From the NCBI GenBank assembly GCA_951394045.1, contig OX595989.1, positions 2,914,001 to 2,978,000 on the forward strand: a stretch of DNA of 64,000 nucleotides, in the 5' to 3' direction. Source of the stretch: Nitzschia sp. DOCU1 (Eukaryota; Bacillariophyta; Bacillariophyceae; Bacillariales; Bacillariaceae). Position 1 is the stretch's first letter. Each line of letters opens with the position of its first letter. The position numbers and the translations under genes are program-made. A model generated the notes under the pieces. That model saw nothing but the letters and a program-made list of their open reading frames with translations, searched no databases and had not been told where the DNA came from. This document shows positions 56,447-64,000 of the stretch, piece by piece.

Positions 56447-57012
56447 GACTGCTTCAGGGAGGCCTTGATTTATTGAAAAATACTAGACAAGGTCACAGCT
56501 GCGCTGCTATCAAAGTGTAGGACAAGTTGTAATCTTATATCTCAACACAGATCGACGGGCGAGACATGTCGTCGACCGTTCACATCATCATCGTCAAAAG
56601 GGAAACACGCATTGCCTCGATCCTCGCGAAGGCGTCTTCGCAGACGAACACGTCACTGACTCATGAAAAGGTCGATTGAGTCCAATCCCTATTTGACTCC
56701 CATGACCTTTTCGGACCGACCAAAGGACTGCAGAAAAGATGCCTGCACTATGATAAAAGCACCACAAAGTGCACTTGCTTAGGCTTGAGGTGAACTGCTA
56801 CTCTACTAGAGCTATCAAAAAAGAGTTTTGTTTTGGAACGAATTCGTCTACTTGCTACCTCTAGTGCAGATGCAAAATCGCTATACATGCAAATCTTAGC
56901 GACGAACATTCTGCCGTGTCTTTCATTCTGCGCCCTTCCCGAGAGCCAAACAATAAGTCATGATACCCGCCAAGCAGTCCCTGATATTAATGTTTCGATT
57001 TCAATGTCTCAT
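56447..57012. other. intergenic, 566 bases
   Basis: PPAT promoter and HD-gene 3' flank; no other feature. Confidence 0.5.
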
Positions 57013-57804
57013 TTACCACTTGAAAATGCTAAGAATATCCAATTGCCCCTTGTAATCTCCAGGAGAAAGCCTGGATCCTAAACCTGCGAGCACCATATGG
57101 AATCCTGCCTCAGGGATTTTGTCATAGGCAGCCTCCAGCAACGACGCTGGTAATCCAAAGCGCACAATTCCCATGGTTGCATCCGCCCAGTCCGCCTTAC
57201 GCACCGCATTGACCAAGGCATCTGCCGCCTCACCCCGACTCGATTCAAAAGGTGTAACTTTGTGGTGGGCTAGGATGATATCCTTCATAATGGCCTTTTG
57301 AAAATCCGAATATTTGCCTCCCTCCAATGCTTTTTCCAGCTGGGCGACCGACGGTTCTAGATATGCCAACTTTTTGTCCGTCCAGAGCGCAACGTCGTGA
57401 TATGCCAGGGCAATGGACGCCAGTTCCATGGCCTCTGGAATTTCCTTTAGAGCGGACTCGGGCAAAAAGTACTTGGTGAACGTCAAGACTCGGAGACAGT
57501 GATTACGATACGCGGCAAAGTCAGAGCCAAGGCTCGACGCGAGACCAAAGAGTTCGTCGTCCAATTCGGCATCGTGTACTAGAACGGTGTAAGCATCGTG
57601 GCACTCGCCCGTTCGCTTGCCAAACAGCAGAGGATTTTGCGTGTAGAGAAGGCCAAAGGCGACGCTAAGGAGAAGAATAGGAATGCTCAAGAGCTTCGTC
57701 ATAATGGCAGTGAATGCTATAGGCAGGATGAAATAAGAGTTTGCACTATCTCGGACAAATGATGAGGACCACAAAGATCTCAGCGTTGGTCTTCGCATTC
57801 TCAT
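57013..57804 (-). CDS. HD-domain hydrolase-like protein
   Basis: Single exon, 263 aa. The metal-binding HD signature is visible as YRNHCLRVLTF (first His) and SIALAYHDVALWTDKK (HD), with a downstream HHKV and a late DWADATMG, consistent with metal-dependent phosphohydrolases. The N-terminus carries basic residues and then a hydrophobic segment (TKLLSIPILLLSVAFGLLYTQ, residues ~36-55), either a signal anchor or targeting peptide; alternative in-frame ATGs are 57798 and 57702. The substrate is unknown. Confidence 0.75.
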   Translation of the reverse strand: MRMRRPTLRSLWSSSFVRDSANSYFILPIAFTAIMTKLLSIPILLLSVAFGLLYTQNPLLFGKRTGECHDAYTVLVHDAELDDELFGLASSLGSDFAAYRNHCLRVLTFTKYFLPESALKEIPEAMELASIALAYHDVALWTDKKLAYLEPSVAQLEKALEGGKYSDFQKAIMKDIILAHHKVTPFESSRGEAADALVNAVRKADWADATMGIVRFGLPASLLEAAYDKIPEAGFHMVLAGLGSRLSPGDYKGQLDILSIFKW

Positions 57805-59136
57805 TAAAACGCGACGAAGGCATTTCTTGTTGGTCGGAGAGCGTTGCTTGCGTCATGTGTGTATCTTTCCGAATGCTTCTTTCGCGCTCCATATTTTTGC
57901 TGCTCCGATCGTGTGGGTAGGCGAACCTCGTGTTGCACAGAGATATGTATGTTTATAGATATGTAACATTGATATTAAGTCTACCGGTAGATTTTGTCGC
58001 CACCGCTATCGTGACAACAACAACTCTCATGGACGCACCGCCGTGCCCAAGATCTTCGCTTTATGTCGATGTGGCATAGCTGGTAGCTACTACTGTAATT
58101 CGGCGCCACACATAATGAAGACGACTTTTGAGGCGCCACTACATTGGGGACTCCAAGGACCACCTATCTAGAAGAATGGAATCAACAATGTTTTCGACAC
58201 ATGGTTGCTAACCATGGGTTGCTAGTGCTAGCTTTCCATAGAGAGGCTCTACGCGATACTCAAGATGGCATCCGATAGTACCATGCACCCCATTGGTGTC
58301 TACGACTAAAAGTAACTACCGGTACCTGGTACTATTAGAGAACGTACCGGAGATTACTAACGCCGCCGCCGCCACAAATGTATCTACCGGTAAGTCCGAA
58401 AATGTGAAAGGCATGTCTAATCGGAAGGCGCAAGAACAGTTGTGCAGAACGCCTCGAATGTTGAATGAGAAGCCGTGGGATTGCAAAAAATGTGTTGTTG
58501 GGAACGTTCAAGTCTACAGTTATCCACGTACGGGGGAGGGGAGTAGAGAGCGCGTTTTGCCATCACACATAACTGAAGACAAGTTGTACCTGGTAATGTC
58601 CTACTGCGGGTTGGGGCGGGTGGGTTGCTTCGCTTGTTGACGAGTTCCTCATTCAAGAAGCATTTTTAGACATTCCTATTTGACGTATTATTTTCTTTAG
58701 TGCCCAATTAGAACAGTATTCTGCCTTCAGGAACTTGGGGCTTTTGTAAACTTGGGATGAAACTGCAATCTGTGAGATCTATGATTAGGACATTGAACCA
58801 ATGAGAGTTTTCCATATAACAGCTTCTCGGTGAAGAACACTCGAGAGTTTTCCACATAATGGCGCTTCATGACGAACCAACTTGAATGAACTCGACAATA
58901 GAAATAGCGACCATAGGTCGTATTTTAGGCATTAGAAAGCGGTCTCGGACGCAGAAATCGCAATGTTTCCACCATCCTTGGACAAAGAAACCCGACGAGG
59001 TGACTCAAGCGAGAGAGAGAGCTCGTTCGATGCGATCACCGCACTTACAAAATCAACAACAACCCTCTGTTAACCTTCCTTCTTCGACTACGTATAGGCG
59101 ACTTGTGAATCTCTATTGTGCTCAGCTGCAGGCACG
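57805..59136. other. intergenic, 1.3 kb
   Basis: Largest gene-free gap. Three TACCGGTA palindromes lie at 57982, 58317 and 58385. The 115-codon frame at 58293-58640 shows no coding character. The F-box gene promoter lies at the right end. Confidence 0.5.
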
Positions 59137-60261
59137 ATGATACTTCCTCCTAGTGAAACAATGGCTCGAGGAGCCAACGGCCCCTTGCAAATCAGTAACG
59201 AAACCAACCGAAAACGAAAGAGAGATTCCGAGCAATATGCAATAAGCGCTAGTGAAGGAGAGATGGGCTGCACTCCGATAGGCAGAAAACTCGACGATGA
59301 GGAAGCTCCTCATTGTCTTGGGAGGCTAATGATTGATGTCCTGGTGCAGATAATGGGCTACTTATCGGGCGAAGAACGGGACAATCTGGCTGTCGCCTCC
59401 AAGGCATGCCTTGAAGCTCGAAACAACAGGTCTTTAGATCAAACTAGAACGGGCACGGTTGTAGTACGACGGAACGCTTTAGACACAGGCGTTCCATGTC
59501 TGTGGACTGCGGAGTCCCTGTTGTTGGAGATGCAATCTCGAGGATTCCAAGACTCGTTTGCTGGCAATCGGACGAGACTAAAAGTCATAGGTTTGGAGCA
59601 AGTGAAACCTTCTAAGATGAGTAATGTCGCAGCCATCACCCGCTGGATGGAATGGGAGCATGTGACAAGTCTTGACATTTCCTTTCCACCCCGGCTTGAT
59701 CCGGGTCTACGAAAAGTAAAAAACTCGGTATGCAAGTCACTGGCAATGATTCTGCCGAACCTTCGAATCTTGGATATGAGCTACGTGAAGGTTACGGAAA
59801 CTGCTGTAAATGCCTTTGCCAAATATTGCCCGAACCTCGAGGTGTTTCGTTGGAAGGGATCCGATGATGGGTTGAAAATCACTGGTGAGAATCTTGCTAC
59901 CTGTGGAAAGTTGAAAGAAATCGACATTGAAGGCTCCACTCTTTATTGCAGTATTCGCCAAAACGATACGACACCGCGCTTTTACAATCCCAATAGTGAT
60001 GAGTTCCTTGAGGCGCTTCAACTCTTTTGGTGTTGTTCCAGCAGTCAATTGGAACGAGTGAACATCAAAGGGTGCCAATGGTATAGCATGGACTTGATCA
60101 TGGGATACAACCCAGACAAGGGGGCTTTGGCGGATATTCCCAACGAAGCTATGGTACGTTTTGTTCGCAGCACAAAGTCCTTGAAATATTTTGAAAGTGA
60201 TCTACCTCCCGAGACCATCGCAAAGCTACGAATAGAGTTTCCGGATATCACTTTCTGCTAG
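59137..60261 (+). CDS. F-box/LRR-like protein
   Basis: Single exon, 374 aa from ATG 59137 (an alternative ATG lies at 59161). A basic, disordered N-terminus (NRKRKRD) precedes an F-box-like segment, CLGRLMIDVLVQIMGYLSGEERDNLAVASKACLEARNN (~residues 54-92). The rest has degenerate leucine-rich repeats such as VTSLDISFPPRL, LPNLRILDMSYVKVTETAVNAFAKYCPNLEVFRW, CGKLKEIDIEGS and QLERVNIKGC. This predicts a substrate receptor of an SCF ubiquitin ligase, but the F-box is divergent and SKP1 binding is untested. Confidence 0.75.
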   Translation: MILPPSETMARGANGPLQISNETNRKRKRDSEQYAISASEGEMGCTPIGRKLDDEEAPHCLGRLMIDVLVQIMGYLSGEERDNLAVASKACLEARNNRSLDQTRTGTVVVRRNALDTGVPCLWTAESLLLEMQSRGFQDSFAGNRTRLKVIGLEQVKPSKMSNVAAITRWMEWEHVTSLDISFPPRLDPGLRKVKNSVCKSLAMILPNLRILDMSYVKVTETAVNAFAKYCPNLEVFRWKGSDDGLKITGENLATCGKLKEIDIEGSTLYCSIRQNDTTPRFYNPNSDEFLEALQLFWCCSSSQLERVNIKGCQWYSMDLIMGYNPDKGALADIPNEAMVRFVRSTKSLKYFESDLPPETIAKLRIEFPDITFC

Positions 60262-60470
60262 TGGGGACCAAACTATCGAGTGGAACGCCTGCGATCGGCA
60301 CGCAGCTATGCTGTTTCCATAATTCCAGACCATTCTCTGAGGTCATCGCTTCTTCTATCCAGACATGAGAATCAAACCTCTTCTGCACAATCGAACATTG
60401 GGACGAAGAATGCCAACTCGGCCTCAAATGCATTGTAAAGTCGTTGATAGTAGTACTGTACAAGGCCCTC

Positions 60471-61256
60471 TCAGTCGTCCCTACTATTCGTATCCAAATT
60501 CTTGACTAGCAAATCATCCGGTACCCCATCAATAGTCCCATTTAGATACAACCACCCTCCATGCGTCTTGGCTCGCTCAAATTGTGAGGTCTCCATGAAC
60601 CCCGTGACTTCCCCTGATTCCCGTAAGACCATTTCCGCCACAAACTTGACCGTTGCCTTCTTCGTTTCGCCTTCGTCAAAGTAATCCTCTTCCAGGACAT
60701 GACACTTGTTCAAGTCGAAATTATCAAACATGTTTTCTCTGTGGGAAATGGCAATGGACAGAGAGCCAAGGTGAGTCCCGACGTTGCGAACATTATGCAA
60801 ACACATTCAATCGTTCCCCACCACCAAATACTATTGCTTTACGTACTTGATTTTATCTTTCCATCGCTTGAGATCGGTATCAAAATCTTTATGGAGTGGA
60901 TGCGTGGATGCCATGAGAAATTCGGCTTGTTTCTTGGCATAGGCAGAATACCGAGCCCGAACAATGTCCGAAGCCGTGGCGGATTTGAAGGCATTGACAT
61001 CCTTGTGGATACGCCCACAACATCGACTATACGTTTCCAACGATCCACAAGGACAGGGTTCCATGGCCGCGCCACCAAAGGCGCTACTGTTGCGAGTTTT
61101 TTTCTTTTTGGTCGCCCAGAGGCGAAACGCCAGGGATCGTGTTGCCGTTGTTGTTGTTGTTGTCGGTGGAGATGGCACTACCAAGGACCTGGTCGTGGTA
61201 AACGCCGACAATACCAGAACCAACCACAGAGACAGTAGAATCGTCTTCATCATCAT
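60471..61256 (-). CDS. plastid-targeted YchJ/UPF0225 protein with SEC-C motif
   Basis: Exons 60847-61256 and 60471-60738 (108-nt intron) give 225 aa. The signal peptide (MMMKTILLSLWLVLVL) ends in SAF with T following, a strong diatom ASAF-type plastid signal, then a Ser/Thr/Arg transit segment. The SEC-C zinc motif follows: PCPCGSLETYSRCCG. The YchJ core is RARYSAYAKKQAEFLMASTHP and, in exon 2, FVAEMVLRESGEVTGFMETSQFERAKTHGGWLYLNG. The bacterial relative has no firmly established role; SEC-C binds zinc and, in SecA, SecB or ribosomes. The donor AA-GTACGT was preferred because it keeps frame with the acceptor CCACAG. Confidence 0.85.
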
Positions 61257-61659
61257 TACAGGCTCTTTCCTTGACCAAACTTGATGTGGGGTGCCAATGT
61301 TTTATGGAAGAATACAAGGGCGGATGGGCGATGCATGGGACATCATCGGCGTCTCTCGGCGGCAAATCAAAAGTATGTACCATCCGGGCAGAGGCCAGAC
61401 TGATGGTCCGGCGCGCGCCCGTCCGTCCAAAACTGCCTCCGACGCGCCAAAAGCAAAGCGCGCGATGCGAGCAATGCCGCCCACCGCATTGGCTTTTCCT
61501 TTTTCTGCCTGCACCCCCCACCACCATCGTCGTCGTCGCTTGCTTTCCGAAAGACACAACTTTTGTGTCGAAAACAGGGTTCTGCATCCTTCCACAAGGC
61601 GAGGACCGTAAAGTGCTCTTTTCCCCTTTGATTGACTCTGACTCTAACTCTGACTAATT
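61257..61659. other. divergent intergenic, 403 bases
   Basis: Shared promoter region of the YchJ and reductase genes. GC-rich stretch around 61400-61460; no other feature. Confidence 0.5.
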
Positions 61660-62725
61660 ATGTCTGTCGAAGGATCTTGTGACGCTGCTTCTGCCCTGAT
61701 GACAGCCCACGCTCCCTCCACGTGGCAACTCGCCGTCGGCTTTATTCTCGCGGTTCCCACCATGATCTGGTTGATGGGTTATCTTATTCCTCAGTTGTAC
61801 ATGGCCTTTCGACCTGTTCCTGATTTGAAAAAGCGTTACAATGCCGAGTGGGCATTGGTGACGGGCGCTGGATCCGGCATTGGCAAGGCAATTGCCTTTA
61901 AACTTGCCAAACAAGGCTTGAATGTTGTGATTGTGTCATTGGATGACAAGTTCTTGAAAGAAACCATGGAACAACTAAAGGAGCATTTCCCCAAGCAACA
62001 ATTCCGTTCGGTGGGAGTCAATTTTTCTCCCGGTGTGGATTATTTGAAACAAATTGCCGAAGCGACCAAAGATTTGGAGATTCCCATTGTCTTTAATAAT
62101 GCTGGTTTCTTGGTGACGGGATTCTTTGATCAAGCTCCTCTCCCAAAGTTATTGGCGAATATGGAATGTAATGCCACTGCTTCGGTCAATGTCGCACATT
62201 ATTTTATTGCCAAACTCGTCACCGCCAAACGCAAAGGCTGTATTGTCTTTACTTCCAGTGTGGCCGGTTGGATTCCCACGCCCTTTTCGGGCATGTACGG
62301 TGCCACCAAGGCCTTTGTGAGTCAATTGGCGTGTTGCTTGCATATTGAACTCAAGGCACTGGGGATTGATGTATGTGCGGTACATCCCTCTCCGGTCGCA
62401 TCCAATTTTTACAATGATTTGGATCATAAAATTGAAATTTTGGAAAGTGCGTGCAAGACGGCAGTACCACCGGAAGCGTTGCCGGATGATATCTTTCGAA
62501 GTATTGGAGCGTGTGCTTTGCGGGATTTGGGAGGTAAGAACAAATATTCGTCGAGACTATTCATTCAATCCATCTACAGTCTCTAACACTCGTTCTATTG
62601 TAGGCATGGCCGTGGGAACTCGCTTGGGAACCTTCTTTTTGCCCTATAACTTTTTTACTGAAATCTTTGCCACGGCGGCACCGTACTTGCCGGATTGGAA
62701 GACGCACAGTAAGACTCGTGCCTAG
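61660..62725 (+). CDS. ER short-chain dehydrogenase, 3-ketoacyl-CoA reductase/17beta-HSD12-like
   Basis: Likely reduces 3-ketoacyl-CoA in very-long-chain fatty-acid elongation, or a steroid-type substrate. Exons 61660-62533 and 62604-62725 (70-nt intron) give 331 aa. A membrane helix near residues 24-46 (AVGFILAVPTMIWLMGYLIP) precedes the Rossmann motif TGAGSGIGKAIA, the NNAG motif, catalytic Ser in TSSVAGW and the YGATK Tyr/Lys pair. The order and N-terminal anchor fit KAR/HSD17B12. The C-terminus (FFTEIFATAAPYLPDWKTHSKTRA) lacks a canonical KKxx signal but is basic. Confidence 0.85.
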
Positions 62726-62971
62726 ATACCTACATCCTGGAGCTGTGAGTCGACAAACTATATATCTATAACCTCTGCTGGTAGTTTAAGCAAACACGCC
62801 CCCAAACAAACAAGGAATAGCGTGACTACTCGATAGCACAGACAGTCTGTCATTACAGTGTAGGCTCTAGAGTAGCATTTATGCGGCGGAGAACGTTTCC
62901 ATAGTAGGTGCTGCGAAAACTGTATTCGCAAACGGCGCAACAACAATCTCTCAAGTACGTTGTTCTCTCTA

Positions 62972-63622
62972 TCATCTAGCTGTCGTTATTCCTAAATCCC
63001 GTTCTCTTTGTTCAATAATCTTTTGCATATCCTTCTTCCATTTCTCTTCTTCTTCTCGCATTTGCTTGTAACGTTCCGCCACGTCTTGACGCCATTTCTG
63101 TTCGTCCATGTCCGGTGTCACCCACGCCGGAAAGTCATCTCCTAGCCACCGCGTCAAGACTGGCACTCCTAGCAGTTCTCCCTTTTGTTGCAATTCGTAC
63201 AATTCTGTCAATTTCTTCTTGAGCTTCTTCTCGCCCTCTACCCAACTCGAGGATTGTGCCGCCATGGCAGCCGATGCCTTGTCAGAGGCGGATCGGTCTA
63301 GGGGAGGAGGAATGACTCCATTGCGACTGCCATGGATCCAATCCTCCACGTCATGTTCCGCACGAATTGCTTTTTCTGCAATTTGATGACCGACCAGTTC
63401 GGCTTCATGTTCTACCTGGACTACTTGATCAGGAAAGAAATACCAGGACAAGCACATGACCAACACCGCCAAGGCAATTAAAATCAAAACTGGATTGAGT
63501 TTTCGCTTTTTGCCTTGAGACCGACGTATATTAAAATTCCCAGAGCGACCGGGACCTGTTCCACTGCTGGAACTGGGGCCTGTCGGTGATGAATGAATCG
63601 CTGGAGCGGGGCGCCGTTGCAT
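62972..63622 (-). CDS. single-pass membrane protein with coiled-coil C-terminus, unknown family
   Basis: Single exon, 216 aa. A Ser/Pro/Gly-rich cytosolic-type N-terminus (residues 1-42) ends in basic QGKKRKLNP, then one membrane helix (VLILIALAVLVMCLSWYFF, ~45-63). The rest is charged and helical, with strong coiled-coil character near the end (ERYKQMREEEEKWKKDMQKIIEQRERD). The segment GVPVLTRWLGDDFPAWVTPDMDEQKWRQDVAERY looks folded. I do not recognise the family. Confidence 0.7.
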   Translation of the reverse strand: MQRRPAPAIHSSPTGPSSSSGTGPGRSGNFNIRRSQGKKRKLNPVLILIALAVLVMCLSWYFFPDQVVQVEHEAELVGHQIAEKAIRAEHDVEDWIHGSRNGVIPPPLDRSASDKASAAMAAQSSSWVEGEKKLKKKLTELYELQQKGELLGVPVLTRWLGDDFPAWVTPDMDEQKWRQDVAERYKQMREEEEKWKKDMQKIIEQRERDLGITTAR

Positions 63623-64000
63623 TATGGTGATGTGTGTAGTGAAGGAACGGGTCTTGATAGAATGAAACGATGGTTGTGAAAAATACCACCAGCGATGACG
63701 GCAATGAGATTAAAAGACTTTCTCGCAAAGCACACAATGCCCTGCAGGAAAGGTAGTCGGCTGCCAAGGAGTAAATGCCGCAACACACTTTGTGTGGTCA
63801 GCACAACACGACGGTCATCGTCGTCTACTCTTCCATCCTCGATGAAACACCCTTTCAATGTCGAAATCGCCTCTTTCAATTTCTCCGCCCCAAAACCCGC
63901 CAATCAATAGGTGTACTACCGGTAGGTTAGCGGTCAGAAGTAATCCTTTGAGTCCAATGTTTATTGACTAAACTCGTGAATGAATCCTCGACCCTATCAC
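63623..64000. other. window end, no gene called
   Basis: Upstream of the last minus-strand gene. A minus-strand frame (63622-63903) lacks an ATG and is preceded by a stop. One TACCGGTA palindrome lies at 63917-63924. Confidence 0.45.

Noticed and set aside
58293..58640. 115-codon plus-strand ORF in the 1.3-kb gap
   Set aside because: No conserved motif; surrounded by short palindromes and no promoter-like context.
63622..63903. Minus-strand frame at the window end (possible extra gene or exon)
   Set aside because: It begins with a non-ATG codon right after a stop, and no splice joint puts it in frame with the 62972-63622 gene.

Overview
The window is nuclear DNA of a photosynthetic stramenopile, most likely a pennate diatom. 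Nearly every multi-exon gene has short (67-166 nt) GT-AG introns. Two predicted plastid proteins carry a signal peptide ending in an ASAF-like motif. A DUF6824 gene is present, a family I know mainly from diatoms. A bZIP gene sits behind a cluster of TGACGT/ACGTCA sites like the CO2/cAMP-responsive elements of Phaeodactylum. I saw no transposon, virus, CRISPR array or rRNA. Gene density is high: 29 protein-coding genes and one tRNA, in mixed orientation, so operon logic does not apply.

Layout. 1-12 kb: SF1/BBP splicing factor (+), mitochondrial CBS-domain protein (+), ERCC6L/PICH-type SNF2 translocase (-), NAC beta/BTF3 (-), PCF11 3'-end processing factor (+), ATP11/ATPAF1 F1-ATPase assembly factor (+). 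12.7-22 kb: one very large NUP214-like nucleoporin (+, about 3060 aa) with a beta-propeller-like N-terminus, FG repeats and three near-identical 359-residue cassettes. Each cassette has EF-hand-like helices, an acidic linker, a RanBP2-type zinc finger and FG repeats. 22-29.6 kb: tRNA-Val(CAC), NDUFAF7-like methyltransferase (+), RRM plus CCHC-knuckle protein (-), membrane RING-H2 protein (-), DUF6687-like protein (-). 30-41 kb: RHL1-like topoisomerase VI subunit (-), MutY glycosylase (+), Gfo/Idh/MocA oxidoreductase (-), a plastid-targeted unknown (+), tail-anchored RlmN (-), bZIP factor (+). 42-49.6 kb: DUF6824 protein (-), CAP-domain protein (+), mitoribosomal uS5m spread over three reading frames (-), METTL17/Rsm22 (+). 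49.6-64 kb: OSCA/TMEM63-like channel (-), secreted metzincin protease (-), membrane-anchored PPAT (-), HD-domain protein (-), F-box/LRR-like protein (+), plastid YchJ/SEC-C protein (-), ER short-chain reductase (+), single-pass coiled-coil membrane protein (-).

Themes: mRNA biogenesis and export (SF1, PCF11, RRM-CCHC, NUP214); genome maintenance (ERCC6L, MutY, RHL1); mitochondrial biogenesis (ATP11, NDUFAF7, uS5m, METTL17). The grouping is probably coincidental, except perhaps the head-to-head uS5m/METTL17 pair, whose products act on the same ribosomal subunit. The least ordinary objects are the nucleoporin cassettes, the frame-broken uS5m locus, the TGACGT cluster upstream of the bZIP gene, the tail-anchored RlmN and the MutY with a rearranged Fe-S loop. 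Exon borders were placed by eye from GT/AG signals, frame continuity and family alignment from memory; none is confirmed by transcripts.
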